The notes beneath the pieces are model-generated. The model searched no databases, was not told the origin of the DNA, and saw only the letters and a program-made list of their open reading frames with translations. Position numbers and translations under genes: made by a program. This document shows, in pieces, positions 28,536-37,549 of a DNA stretch of 64,000 bases; positions within the stretch are counted from its first letter, which is position 1, and each line of letters opens with the position of its first letter. Origin of the DNA: Parashewanella spongiae (lineage in GTDB: Bacteria; Pseudomonadota; Gammaproteobacteria; Enterobacterales; Shewanellaceae); contig NZ_CP037952.1 of assembly GCF_004358345.1 (NCBI RefSeq), positions 3,348,001 through 3,412,000 on the forward strand, read 5' to 3'.

Positions 28536-28849
28536 GGGGCTGTTTATCTTTCAGGATTAAATTCTGTACTATTTGAGCGTTTATCTGTTCAAGGCGTAAG
28601 CAGTGAAGCTTAGTCATCTAAGTAAACGGGTTACAACACAGAACAGTGAACGCTCAAAAGCATCGAAAAAAGAGAGAGCGTAAATTGGTCGCTCTTTCTA
28701 AATAAAAGGTACTGCGTTATCGCTTGCTTATTTGGAAACGAAGTAACGACAGTTTTGTATGTCGATAATAACCAAACCGCACAAACTCTGTTTTGTATAA
28801 AACGATCAATTTATCGCTGCAAAAATAATCACGAAAGATAAATAGCCCC
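28536..28849. mobile_element. TA-type miniature element, copy A (314 bp)
   Basis: Terminal inverted repeats GGGGCTGTTTATCTTTC and GAAAGATAAATAGCCCC, 17 bp and perfect, with TA on each side (28534-28535 and 28850-28851). It carries the hairpin cassette at 28747-28764 and no ORF. Related copies lie at 37550 and 45894. The ends and the TA duplication fit mobilisation by an IS5- or IS630-like transposase, which is not in this window. Confidence 0.85.
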
Positions 28850-28851
28850 TA

Positions 28852-29125
28852 ATACCAATTACAGTAATTAATTTCTCATTCAGCAAGTAAAAAAGGTTTG
28901 CAGTACAAGGCGCATGTTCGAAGTACTATATTCCCTACGGCCGCCATATAAAGCTCGCGTTCAATGCACTTCGTGCTTTTGTCGGGATAAGTCAAAAACG
29001 TGCAACGTAGCAATGTAATAACGACAGTTTTGTATGTCGGTAATAACTATGTTTTCACCAATTTCGTTTGTACTTTGTTCGCATACATAGCTCTCAGTTG
29101 AGCATTTAATTACTGTAATTGGTAT
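28852..29125. mobile_element. ATACCAATTACAG-type miniature element (274 bp)
   Basis: Perfect 20-bp terminal inverted repeats: ATACCAATTACAGTAATTAA at 28852-28871 and its complement at 29106-29125. The interior has the hairpin cassette CGACAGTTTTGTATGTCG at 29022-29039. It abuts the preceding TA-type element. A short fragment of the same end occurs at 45712. Together the two elements fill almost all of the 28506-29232 gap. Confidence 0.8.
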
Positions 29126-29232
29126 AAACTCGATTATTCTTTTACTTTTCAAAATATGAAACACAGCTTTTGCAGTTAACCTTATGTAAAGGTAAAATGC
29201 ACGCGGGGTTAACTCACTTAAGAATATAACAA

Positions 29233-30072
29233 ATGAAATTAGACACAATTGATTATCTTGCAAAGGACGCATCCAAGCAATTTGTAGAATCACTACACCA
29301 AACCGGTTTTAGTGTGTTAAGAAATCATCCAATAAGCCAAGAGCTTGTTGAAACAATCTATTCAGAGTGGCAAGAATTTTTCAATTCTGAAGAAAAACAT
29401 GATTTCAAATTTAATGTTTCAACACAAGATGGTTTTTTTCCTGCCAGTGTTTCAGAGACAGCAAAAGGCAATTCAGTTAAAGATATAAAAGAATATTATC
29501 ACTACTATCCTTGGGGTCAGATCCCTAAATCTTTAGAAGAAAATATTGTAAAATACTACCAATTAGCGAACTCTTTTGCATCTGAGTTACTTTGCTGGAT
29601 TGAAGAACACTCACCTGCTGAAGTTGCCGCTCACTACTCCATCGCTTTATCCGAAATGATAAAAGACAGTGACAGCACTTTATTAAGAATATTACATTAT
29701 CCTCCAATGACTGGTAATGAAGAGTCAGGAGCTATTCGGGCTGCCGCACATGAAGATATCAACTTGATTACTGTGCTTCCTGCTGCAAACGAACCAGGTT
29801 TACAAGTTAAAGATAAAGACGGTACTTGGTTAGATGTCCCAAGTGACTTTGGTAACATTATCATCAATATCGGTGATATGCTGCAAGAGACAACAAACGG
29901 ATACTTCCCTTCAACGTCTCATCGCGTTATTAACCCTGAAGGAATGGATAAAACAAAAGCTCGTATTTCATTACCGCTTTTTTTACACCCAAAACCTGAT
30001 GTTGTCCTTTCTGAACGTTACACTGCTCATGAATACTTACAGGAACGATTAAAAGAACTTGGCGTCATTTAA
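29233..30072 (+). CDS. 2-oxoglutarate/Fe(II)-dependent oxygenase (isopenicillin N synthase-like)
   Basis: Non-haem iron oxygenase of unknown substrate. The 279-residue protein has an N-terminal helical region (FVESLHQTGFSVLRNHPIS) and a C-terminal jelly roll. The iron ligands are His173 and Asp175 in AAHEDINLITVLP and His230 in STSHRVINP. The 2-oxoglutarate anchor Arg244 with Ser246 is in KARISLPLFLHP. All ligands are intact. It is a single gene after two miniature elements and ends in a strong terminator. A role in antibiotic synthesis is not implied, as such proteins are widespread in marine bacteria. Confidence 0.85.
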   Translation: MKLDTIDYLAKDASKQFVESLHQTGFSVLRNHPISQELVETIYSEWQEFFNSEEKHDFKFNVSTQDGFFPASVSETAKGNSVKDIKEYYHYYPWGQIPKSLEENIVKYYQLANSFASELLCWIEEHSPAEVAAHYSIALSEMIKDSDSTLLRILHYPPMTGNEESGAIRAAAHEDINLITVLPAANEPGLQVKDKDGTWLDVPSDFGNIIINIGDMLQETTNGYFPSTSHRVINPEGMDKTKARISLPLFLHPKPDVVLSERYTAHEYLQERLKELGVI

Positions 30073-30078
30073 TCCCGT

Positions 30079-30104
30079 AAAGAGCGCTTATTAGCGCTTT
30101 TTTT
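30079..30104 (+). terminator. Rho-independent terminator of the oxygenase gene
   Basis: AAAGAGCGC, TTATTA, GCGCTTTTTTT directly after the stop codon form a short GC-rich stem followed by a T run. Confidence 0.9.
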
Positions 30105-30170
30105 ATGACATTTTATTATGATTAAGTAAAATATCCAACTTTAGACGTTATATAAATACAAGGCATCATC

Positions 30171-31106
30171 ATGGCGATACAGTGGTACCCAGGGCATATG
30201 CATAAAGCCCAAAAAGAAATCGAAAAAGTTATGCCGCAAGTTGATCTTGTTATTGAGGTTTTAGATGCCCGTATCCCTTACAGCAGTGAAAACCCGATGG
30301 TCGCCTCGCTGCGCGGAGATAAGCCTTGTATCAAGTTGCTCAATAAAAGTGATCTTGCCGATCCAGAAGTAACAGCACAATGGATTGATTATTTAGAGCG
30401 AGAGCAAGGGGTTAAAGCCAGTGCCATTACTACATTACAAGCAGCCATGATCAAAAAAATCCCTGATCTTTGTCGTAAATTCGTTCCTTCCCGAGATAAA
30501 ACCGAAAAAGACATTCGTACCATGATTATGGGTATACCGAATGTGGGTAAGTCGACAATTATTAATACTCTGGCTGGTCGTGTTATTGCGAAAACAGGTA
30601 ATGAACCCGCGGTAACTAAAACCCAACAACGTATCAATTTAAGAAATGGTATTGTTCTTTCTGACACTCCGGGAATTTTATGGCCGAAAGTCGATAATGA
30701 AGCCAGCAGTTACAGATTAGCAGTAACAGGTGCAATTAAAGATACCGCAATGGATTACGATGACGTAGCTTTATTTGCTTGTGAATTTTTCTTAAACGCC
30801 TATCCAAAAGAAATTTGTGAGCGCTATAAAATTAAAGAAATACCAAAAGATGATATTGGATTATTAGAAGAAATAGGCCGAAAACGCGGCGCGTTACGCC
30901 CTGGAGGCCACATTAATTTTCATAAAGCCTCAGAAGTATTACTGCATGATTTCCGAAGTGGAAAAATCGGTCAACTTACACTCGAAACACCTGAAATGGC
31001 TGAAGTTGAAAAACAAAAAGTATCAGAAATGCTAGCAGCCAAAGAAGAAGAGCACTTGCGCCAACAAGAGGAAAAAAAGAAAAAGCATTCAGGTAAACGT
31101 TATTAA
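30171..31106 (+). CDS. YlqF/RbgA-like circularly permuted GTPase
   Basis: Likely ribosome-assembly GTPase. The 311-residue protein begins AIQWYPGHMHKAQKEIEKVM, the RbgA/YlqF signature. Its GTPase motifs are permuted: G4 LLNKSDL (residues 56-62) comes before G1 GIPNVGKST (121-129), and G3 DTPGI is at 165-169. The C-terminus ends in a charged coiled stretch (KQKVSEMLAAKEEEHLRQQEEKKKKHSGKRY in pieces). In Bacillus RbgA matures the 50S subunit, but the role in gammaproteobacteria is less clear. It is a single gene. Confidence 0.88.
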   Translation: MAIQWYPGHMHKAQKEIEKVMPQVDLVIEVLDARIPYSSENPMVASLRGDKPCIKLLNKSDLADPEVTAQWIDYLEREQGVKASAITTLQAAMIKKIPDLCRKFVPSRDKTEKDIRTMIMGIPNVGKSTIINTLAGRVIAKTGNEPAVTKTQQRINLRNGIVLSDTPGILWPKVDNEASSYRLAVTGAIKDTAMDYDDVALFACEFFLNAYPKEICERYKIKEIPKDDIGLLEEIGRKRGALRPGGHINFHKASEVLLHDFRSGKIGQLTLETPEMAEVEKQKVSEMLAAKEEEHLRQQEEKKKKHSGKRY

Positions 31107-31119
31107 CTCCCAGTGCCAA

Positions 31120-31149
31120 GGCGAGAGCATGAATGTTCATTCTTTCGCC
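31120..31149 (+). terminator. hairpin after the YlqF-like gene
   Basis: GGCGAGAGCATGAA pairs with TTCATTCTTTCGCC with two mismatches. No T-tract follows, so termination strength is doubtful. Confidence 0.45.
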
Positions 31150-31222
31150 CTGATGTCGCCACAGCCTTTTTTCAGTAGCTATAGTTTGCAATGAAAAGCT
31201 CGAACTGTAACTGGTATTAATA

Positions 31223-31357
31223 ATGGAAATATCTACTAATGCTAAATTAAACTGGCTTTTTATTCTGATATTTGTTATTGAAGGCGCTGTTTTTTCTACC
31301 ACAATTTCGATACTTACACTTACATTCAATGTAGTAGTTTTGTTTAAAACAAGTTAA
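31223..31357 (+). CDS. possible 44-aa small membrane protein
   Basis: The frame from the ATG at 31223 reads MEISTNAKLNWLFILIFVIE and continues hydrophobic to a TAA at 31355-31357, giving one or two membrane segments. No good ribosome site is visible (CTGGTATTAATA), and no homologue is recognised. It may be chance. Apart from it and the hairpin at 31120, the 31107-31590 gap is AT-rich and otherwise empty. Confidence 0.22.
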   Translation: MEISTNAKLNWLFILIFVIEGAVFSTTISILTLTFNVVVLFKTS

Positions 31358-31590
31358 AAAATTCAACTTAAATTTCAAAGGCTTATTCATTAAACGTTTC
31401 GACAAAAATCACCACTCTTTCAACTAACTATTATTAAATATCCTTTTTTATTAGTAAGATAAGAAATATCTATAATAACTGTCTATATGCCATTTCAGTT
31501 AACTCTAACAACTCACATTAAAATTCAATTACTCTGAGTATATCCCTTCCCCTCCATTTAGTGTTCGATTCTATTTCTGGGAGTATTATA

Positions 31591-34575
31591 ATGAAAAGAT
31601 CACCAAGATTCATTTCTTTAGCAATATGCGCTTTTTTGTTGCTATCTAAACAAGGTTTCGCCTTACCCGATCTGTTAACACCAACAGATATTACTTCAGG
31701 TATACAAAGAGGTAATGCGTTATTTATTTATATCGTTAACCAAGGGGACAATTGTCTTTATGGGGGTAATAGTATTATGCAATGTATATTAGTCGATAAT
31801 AAACTACAAAATTGTACTACTCATTATGTTCAGGCTTTTAGCGGCCCATATAAAATCATTGCAAGAAACACCAATAGAAATGCAACCCAGCTCTTTATAA
31901 ATCCAAAAAACTCTAATAACTTTTACATGGTACAGACTAATAGAGCTGGTCGAATATCAGATAACGCCCATTATACATTTTCAGGAAGCGCTATGGGCGG
32001 TTCAATTATTAACATGATGTATAACAGCTTTAACGATAAACTTTATATCACTCAAGATCAAAGTAATCACTGGGGTAACTTGGTGGTATGCGGTTTTTCA
32101 AGTGATACAAACTCGATCTCATCATGCAGTGATGCGGGTAGAATCAATACCCCAAGTTTTACTTTCGATAATACGAAAAGTCATATTTTCGGATGGGGAA
32201 ATCAAGCTCGGTTAAGTAAAACCGATATAAAATACCCTCTCAAAGCAAATATCAACCCAGATGGTCACATAAGCTCTATAAATCAAGGAGATGAAGTATC
32301 TATTCCTGCGGAGATGACTCCCGCAAGTATTGCCACTTTAAATAACAAATGGTGGGGGTCTTTTATCGAAAGTCTTCGTGTTAATAAGTGGACTGATTTC
32401 CCACCTACTACCAACTATGATCTTCAACAATTCAACTCGCCTCTTGCCTCAAATATTGTTTTAAAAACGATTAGAAATAGAGTGTTTTCTGTTTTCCCTG
32501 ACGATAATAAAATTGAGATATGTACCTCTATGAGTGATTTATCTTGCACAGATGCATTTCGATATCTCACAATTATAAACTCTGAAACTGGTCTACCTGT
32601 TACATCTCTTAGTGTCACCCACGATTCATCCGGTACACTTATTTTTCGTAATGTAAATAATAGCTTTATTGAACATGAAAACTTAACCATAACAGGTATT
32701 CCAGACGAGTTAAGAGCAGCTTTCAGTGGTTCCTGTATAGGAAAGACATCTTTTGACTCACCCAGATCGAGCTCTGGGCGTTGTAGTTTAAGTTATAATT
32801 TTGCAAGGTTACAAAACGAATACCAAGGCTCATTCAATTACAACTTTAGTGTTAAATCAAACTCTGGTGTTTCAACTTATGGAGTTCAATTTGATATCGA
32901 CAACCATTTACCACCACAACCAAAACTTGAACTTCTCACACCTGATTTAGTTCAACAAATAAACTCACTTGACTTAACTGGCGCATCTAGCGGCACAGTA
33001 TTAATTTATAATGTTTCAGAACCAATGGCAGTAGCACATAATATTAATGTACGGATACCTGAGCAAATCAGTAACTATTTTTCTTCAACATCGTCAACCT
33101 GCCTTGTACAAACGCCTTTAACTTTACCCGGAGGAGAAAGCTGCACACTTAATTATATTATTCCAACCAGCCCCGAATCAGACTCGCAAGGAACACATGT
33201 TATTCAAGTGAACTCAGATGAAACATCAATTCCAGTCACTTTAAGTGTAGATATTGCCTCTGGACCCAATTTGGTATTGCGAGCACAAGATGACATTCAA
33301 GATTTAACTAGATTAACTCTGTCACCGGGAAGCGTGGGTGATTTAAGTGTACTTAATACTGGAGGTACAGCAGTTCAAAACGTACAAATCAGATTACCTA
33401 GTTCACTTTCAGGGCTTTTCAGTGGAACCTGCATTACCCCAAGTACTCTAGTCGCTCAAACGGGCACATGTTCCTTGCATTACGAAATACCACTTACCAC
33501 CTTACTAGATGGAACATACAACATGAGTATCAATAGCGAAAATTTTGAGCAGAACTTTATTCCTATTGTTATCTCTCCTCCTCAAATTGATCCAAACTCA
33601 AGAATAGGTATTACTGACGATGAAACTGTTTCCGCGCTCACTAGTAGAAAAGACTTGTTTACATACACTACTGGCAGCTTTACTGTTTCAAATCAAACTG
33701 ACGAGGATATTATGGATTTCTCGACTAGAATCTCTAATCTCGGCTTACATTCCAGTGGATATATTGATGGTAGTTGTTTTACTACTTCTGTATTCGAAGC
33801 CAGAAGTACTTGCAATGTTACATACCGAATTACTGATAATATTACACCAGCGAGAGCAAATATCATTTTTGGAGAAGGCACTAACGAAATTGCCGTTCTC
33901 CCAATCGATATAACTGGAGATCCTGCCATTGAAGTAAGCGCAAACGAAAACGAAATTGACTTATCAGGCATAAGCATGGATGCGTCAAATCCAAGCATGA
34001 CTTTCACTTTTATGAACCGAACGTTATCAACAATCACTCACTTTAACCTTGTTGCATCAGGTGATGCCAGCCAAACGATATCAACCAACAATTGCCCAAT
34101 AAATCTCCCAGCCAGTCAAAGTTGTGAAATTAGCATTCATTTAAGTGATCAGTTTCCAGCCATTGGTAGACATAGCCTTAACATACGTGGAAGTGGCTTA
34201 ATTAACAGAAATATCCCTTTCACCATTAACAAAGCAGATCCTGATATTGTAACAATTGACAATCGAGGTGGATACACCATGTATGTTCAATCTACTGAAT
34301 ATCATGGTGTCGGAAGTGAATCCTGCTCAGAAGGCACAGACTGCTATACCACAACGAACTCAGGAAGGTTTACTAACCCGCACTCAAAAACCATAGAATC
34401 GGTGCATAATAGACTTATTTATTTCAAAATCATTGCAGGAAAAACTCGTTCACTAAGCTCTTGTGACGGAGGTAAAATAAGATGTTCCAGAGCAACATTG
34501 AATCCTAATTGTTATTATTATGATGATGGTTCCAATAGTATAAATGCTCAAAATAGCTGTGCTGCGAATTACTAA
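31591..34575 (+). CDS. large secreted Cys-repeat protein, function unknown
   Basis: From the ATG at 31591 (GGGAG 9 bp upstream) the protein has 994 residues; a GTG at 31561 would add ten unlikely ones. Residues 1-24 (MKRSPRFISLAICAFLLLSK, QGFA) are a signal peptide. Residues about 30-380 look like a beta-propeller or adhesin-like head. From about 385 on, five tandem beta-sandwich units of roughly 110 residues each carry a Cys pair of the form C-x(8-12)-C-x-[LIVS]-x-[YI] (for example TGTCSLHYEI, GESCTLNYII, RSTCNVTYRI). The last 90 residues hold eight more cysteines and end NSCAANY. There is no LPXTG or PEP-CTERM tail. An extracytoplasmic disulfide-bonded surface or secreted protein is likely. 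Confidence 0.7.
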   Translation: MKRSPRFISLAICAFLLLSKQGFALPDLLTPTDITSGIQRGNALFIYIVNQGDNCLYGGNSIMQCILVDNKLQNCTTHYVQAFSGPYKIIARNTNRNATQLFINPKNSNNFYMVQTNRAGRISDNAHYTFSGSAMGGSIINMMYNSFNDKLYITQDQSNHWGNLVVCGFSSDTNSISSCSDAGRINTPSFTFDNTKSHIFGWGNQARLSKTDIKYPLKANINPDGHISSINQGDEVSIPAEMTPASIATLNNKWWGSFIESLRVNKWTDFPPTTNYDLQQFNSPLASNIVLKTIRNRVFSVFPDDNKIEICTSMSDLSCTDAFRYLTIINSETGLPVTSLSVTHDSSGTLIFRNVNNSFIEHENLTITGIPDELRAAFSGSCIGKTSFDSPRSSSGRCSLSYNFARLQNEYQGSFNYNFSVKSNSGVSTYGVQFDIDNHLPPQPKLELLTPDLVQQINSLDLTGASSGTVLIYNVSEPMAVAHNINVRIPEQISNYFSSTSSTCLVQTPLTLPGGESCTLNYIIPTSPESDSQGTHVIQVNSDETSIPVTLSVDIASGPNLVLRAQDDIQDLTRLTLSPGSVGDLSVLNTGGTAVQNVQIRLPSSLSGLFSGTCITPSTLVAQTGTCSLHYEIPLTTLLDGTYNMSINSENFEQNFIPIVISPPQIDPNSRIGITDDETVSALTSRKDLFTYTTGSFTVSNQTDEDIMDFSTRISNLGLHSSGYIDGSCFTTSVFEARSTCNVTYRITDNITPARANIIFGEGTNEIAVLPIDITGDPAIEVSANENEIDLSGISMDASNPSMTFTFMNRTLSTITHFNLVASGDASQTISTNNCPINLPASQSCEISIHLSDQFPAIGRHSLNIRGSGLINRNIPFTINKADPDIVTIDNRGGYTMYVQSTEYHGVGSESCSEGTDCYTTTNSGRFTNPHSKTIESVHNRLIYFKIIAGKTRSLSSCDGGKIRCSRATLNPNCYYYDDGSNSINAQNSCAANY

Positions 34576-34624
34576 TTTTTATGTTCTTACAAGTCAGTTT
34601 TCGATGTTAAAATATATTAGCAAG

Positions 34625-34654
34625 AATCAGCCCTAACTCTTATTAGGGCTGATT
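34625..34654. terminator. bidirectional terminator between the secreted protein and yeaC
   Basis: AATCAGCCCTAA and TTAGGGCTGATT form a perfect 12-bp stem with a 6-base loop between convergent genes. Confidence 0.8.
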
Positions 34655-34672
34655 AAAGAGTTAATGACAAGA

Positions 34673-34951
34673 TTACAGATCTTCTTGTTTGAACTCAGCA
34701 ATAGTCTCACCTCTAAACTCTCTTTTAAGTTGAGCTTTCGTGAGTTCGTTTATCTGACCGCCACTAGCAATGGTGAAATGATCTTTCTGTTGAAGCCTTC
34801 TAGCTTGATACAACATAACCACTTGTAAGGTATGTTCTTTTTGCTCATCAGACAACGCGGTGCCATCTTCCCATTTACCAATTTCTGCTGCCAATAACAT
34901 TTTTTGATAAACGTCTTCAGACATCTCATCAATGACTTTATTAATGTCCAT
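34673..34951 (-). CDS. yeaC: YeaC family (DUF1315) protein
   Basis: A 92-residue cytoplasmic protein of the DUF1315 family, function unknown. It begins MDINKVIDEMSEDVYQKMLL and carries AAEIGKWEDGTALSDEQKE and VVMLYQARRLQ, which match E. coli YeaC (about 90 residues). A longer frame from 35026 would add 25 residues overlapping the upstream gene and is rejected. Its ATG overlaps the upstream stop as TAATG, so it is probably translationally coupled and is the last gene of a three-gene operon. Confidence 0.85.
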   Translation of the reverse strand: MDINKVIDEMSEDVYQKMLLAAEIGKWEDGTALSDEQKEHTLQVVMLYQARRLQQKDHFTIASGGQINELTKAQLKREFRGETIAEFKQEDL

Positions 34952-35268
34952 TATACTTTTCCACGTCGATTCAAAATAATTCGTATTCGGGTAATTAAAT
35001 AACCGATAAAGCCAAACACAAAACATGCACCACCGATATATAATCGAGTACCTTCAGCAGCTTCACCACCCCAAAACCAAATCATCACTCCAGCAATAAA
35101 CAAGGTAAGTGCAATAAAGCTGTGAGTTTGTAATTGACTTGCACGATTAATCTGGCGAATCTTCTGAGTTCCCTCTGATTCTTCACCTTGCGAAACGCCA
35201 CAGAATTGACAAGATTTAGCGAGACTTGAGATTCGCTTTTTGCATGCTGAGCATTCTATTAACGCCAT
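34951..35268 (-). CDS. zinc-ribbon membrane protein, 105 aa
   Basis: The N-terminus holds a four-Cys zinc ribbon: ECSACKKRISSLAKSCQFCG (C6, C9, C20, C23). Two hydrophobic segments follow at residues 50-66 (FIALTLFIAGVMIWFW) and 76-94 (YIGGACFVFGFIGYLITRI). The arrangement suggests a cytoplasmic ribbon tethered to the inner membrane. No specific function is known. It starts 3 bp after the peptidase gene and overlaps yeaC, so the three are one operon. Confidence 0.75.
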   Translation of the reverse strand: MALIECSACKKRISSLAKSCQFCGVSQGEESEGTQKIRQINRASQLQTHSFIALTLFIAGVMIWFWGGEAAEGTRLYIGGACFVFGFIGYLITRIRIILNRRGKV

Positions 35269-35271
35269 TAT

Positions 35272-36399
35272 TTACCTCAAATTATCAACAACAGCTAACA
35301 TCGCAACTAAAGATGCTTCACCAATATAGATGCTGCGTTCTGGTGACCAGCCAACAAAAGGATCCGGTAAGTTATCATTATCTTTAAATGGCATTTCTAA
35401 GGTATTAGCTAAACATTCAAATGTATTCGCAACCCAATTACAGGCTACCGTTAAATTTGCTTTACCTGGCTCGTCTTTGTCATAGCCATACTCAGTTTGA
35501 AAGTCAGCGGTTGAAAGTTGCAATGCTGAAACAAATTCATCTTGAAGGTTTTTCAAACGTTCACTATAGTTCGGAATTCCTTCAGCCCCAGCTAAGAAAA
35601 CATAAGGCAATGCTTCGTCGCCATGCATATCATAGAATAAATCAACACCTGTCTCCTTCATTTTATTAACGACGTAATAAACTTCAGGGCTTCTTTCTAG
35701 CGTTGGGGATTGCCACTCACGGTTTAAGTTTGCACCAACGGCATTCGTTCTCAGATGACCACGTACACTGCCATCAGGATTCATGTTAGGAACGATATAA
35801 ATATTGGCCTTATCAAGTAGAGATTTTGAAATAGGGCAATCTTGATCTAATAGACGATGTAGCAAACCTTCTACTGCCCATTCTGCCATTGTTTCGCCTG
35901 GGTGCTGACGGGCTGTAATCCATATATTTTTCTTAGATATGTCACCATCACCAACTTTTACCAGTGTTAAATCACGACCGTCGATTGTTAAGCCAAGCTG
36001 CTCCAAAGACACTTGTGGGTGTAGCTGAACAGAACTAATAAGATCAAGATGACGCTCGTAACTATATGGTGCAAAATAAGCTATTTGAACAGTCTCGCAC
36101 TGTAATTCGATTTGAATTTTAAGCTGGCCATCAACGTACTCGGTAGGTACACGAAACCAGTGTTCACGGTCATAACTTGCAACAGCTTGATAATCTTCCC
36201 AGCCCTTTGTGTAAGAAGATTGTCCTGCATTCAAAATATTAAACGTGTATTGGCAACCTGCTTCACCGCTGAAACGGTAATTAAACCACTGAAAAAAATC
36301 TCCGCCTTCATCAGGACGAATTTCAAGTTGCAGATCATCTTTATTCTCTAAATTAATTACCTGAATATTTCCGCCATCAAAGCTATCACTGACTCTCAT
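35272..36399 (-). CDS. M14-family zinc carboxypeptidase (cytosolic, Nna1-like)
   Basis: Metallocarboxypeptidase of the M14D/AGBL branch. The 375-residue protein has an N-terminal beta domain (residues 1-115) and a carboxypeptidase domain. Zinc ligands are His166 and Glu169 in RQHPGETMAEW and His259 in YDMHGDE. The substrate-binding NPDGSVRGHLRTNAVGANLNREW and the catalytic Glu335 in TLEMPFKD are also present. No signal peptide is seen, so it is cytoplasmic. Bacterial members are proposed to trim C-terminal residues from proteins or peptides, and the natural substrate is unknown. It is the first gene of the operon with the zinc-ribbon protein and yeaC. Confidence 0.88.
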   Translation of the reverse strand: MRVSDSFDGGNIQVINLENKDDLQLEIRPDEGGDFFQWFNYRFSGEAGCQYTFNILNAGQSSYTKGWEDYQAVASYDREHWFRVPTEYVDGQLKIQIELQCETVQIAYFAPYSYERHLDLISSVQLHPQVSLEQLGLTIDGRDLTLVKVGDGDISKKNIWITARQHPGETMAEWAVEGLLHRLLDQDCPISKSLLDKANIYIVPNMNPDGSVRGHLRTNAVGANLNREWQSPTLERSPEVYYVVNKMKETGVDLFYDMHGDEALPYVFLAGAEGIPNYSERLKNLQDEFVSALQLSTADFQTEYGYDKDEPGKANLTVACNWVANTFECLANTLEMPFKDNDNLPDPFVGWSPERSIYIGEASLVAMLAVVDNLR

Positions 36400-36550
36400 T
36401 ATCGTTTCTGCCCATTAATATATTTTTATTCATCCACATTGTACCCGAACCATTGCTGCTTTCAAAAGTATCGTTTGGACATGCTTCAATTAAAAATTGC
36501 GATGAGAAATTCTGATTTTCTTTTAAACTACGAAAACTATAGGGCGTTAA

Positions 36551-36697
36551 TTAATAAAATTTATTTGAAACTAGGGGCTGTTCATCTTTCGTGATTGTTT
36601 TTGCGTCAGTCAAGAACATAATTATCATTAGAAATAACACATATCCCAACCCAATAAGGCCTAGAAATAGGCACATTCCTTTTACATCGTTATTCAT
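36551..36697 (-). CDS. 48-aa single-pass membrane protein coupled to the methyltransferase
   Basis: The minus-strand ATG at 36697 overlaps the methyltransferase stop as ATGA, which supports translational coupling. The frame reads MNNDVKGMCLFLGLIGLGYV, then a continuing hydrophobic stretch to about residue 30, then DAKTITKDEQPLVSNKFY and a TAA at 36551-36553. The last third (from about KTITKDEQP) is encoded by the end of a TA-type miniature element. It is not a known family and is too short for routine annotation. Confidence 0.4.
   Translation of the reverse strand: MNNDVKGMCLFLGLIGLGYVLFLMIIMFLTDAKTITKDEQPLVSNKFY
36574..36604. repeat. solo end of a TA-type miniature element
   Basis: TA followed by GGGGCTGTTCATCTTTCGTG and ATTGTTTTTGC matches one terminus of the TA-type elements; the rest is missing. 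The 36400-36693 gap otherwise contains only the small coupled ORF. Confidence 0.65.
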
Positions 36698-37494
36698 GAT
36701 CCTTCCTTTTTCACCAAACCTTTCTTTCCTTTGCGCCCAGTAATTGAATAGACTAATGGAATTTGTTGACCTTTATGCTGTGCTACATAGCCTTTCCCAT
36801 CAACATGCTGTAGCCCTTCAAAACAATTGTATGGACTATATGGGTATTCTTGTAAGCTCTCTATCGAAATACCAGCGCCTATTAATGCATTTATAATTTC
36901 ACTCAATGAGTGTGGCCATGTAATTACAGTAGACTCCTCACCAGAGCAATTTTCGGTATAGGTACCTTCTGATTCGATATCAGGGGTTTCTTTCTTGAAG
37001 TACGAATACCCTGAAAGCACATCATGAAAAGCATGGAATTCAACAAGGTTAAATTGTCCACCTTGCTTCAAAGACTTAGCGATGGTTTGCGCCCATAAAT
37101 CTAGATCTGGCAACCAACAAAGTACACCATAAGAAGTGAAAACAATATCAAACTTTTTTTCATTCACTTCACCAAAATGGTAGATATCATCGCAAATAAA
37201 CTCAGCATTGAGATTAAGTTCTTCTGATAACTTTTGTGCTTGTGTTATGGCTTGTGAAGATAAATCTACCCCAGTAACTTTTGCGCCCCGCCTTGCCCAA
37301 GAAAGGGTGTCTTGACCAAAGTGACATTGTAAATGTAATAACTCTTTACCACTTACACAGCCTACTTGCTCTAGCTCTATAGGGTTGAGCGAGCACTTAC
37401 CGTTTAAAAAGCCTTCTACGTCATAAAATTTCGAGTCAACATGAACCCTTGTGCGCTTATTCCATGCATCTTTGTTTATTTCTAAATATTCCAT
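36694..37494 (-). CDS. class I SAM-dependent methyltransferase
   Basis: A 266-residue cytoplasmic Rossmann-type methyltransferase. The SAM-binding motif I region is GKELLHLQCHFGQDTLSWARRGAKVTGVD in pieces (residues 48-76), with the acidic residue in VTGVDLSS. Motif II is FDIVFTSYGVLCWLPD, and motif III KQGGQFNLVEFH. The substrate is not evident. The HLQCHFGQD variant is common in a large uncharacterised family found in many bacteria. It is followed by the coupled small membrane protein and preceded by miniature elements. Confidence 0.85.
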   Translation of the reverse strand: MEYLEINKDAWNKRTRVHVDSKFYDVEGFLNGKCSLNPIELEQVGCVSGKELLHLQCHFGQDTLSWARRGAKVTGVDLSSQAITQAQKLSEELNLNAEFICDDIYHFGEVNEKKFDIVFTSYGVLCWLPDLDLWAQTIAKSLKQGGQFNLVEFHAFHDVLSGYSYFKKETPDIESEGTYTENCSGEESTVITWPHSLSEIINALIGAGISIESLQEYPYSPYNCFEGLQHVDGKGYVAQHKGQQIPLVYSITGRKGKKGLVKKEGS

Positions 37495-37549
37495 TACTTT
37501 TCCAGATTTCTATCGGCATTCAATGTTCTGATCAAAAAATCAATGACTA

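Noticed and set aside
28536-28849. Assigning the TA-type elements to a named IS family
   Set aside because: The ends and TA duplication fit IS5- or IS630-like transposases, but no autonomous partner is visible in the window.
29233-30072. The 2OG oxygenase as part of a beta-lactam pathway
   Set aside because: Isopenicillin N synthase-like folds are common in marine bacteria and no peptide synthetase or related gene is nearby.
30976-31329. Minus-strand 117-codon frame overlapping the YlqF-like gene end
   Set aside because: It is antisense to a conserved gene for a third of its length and shows no motif or ribosome site.
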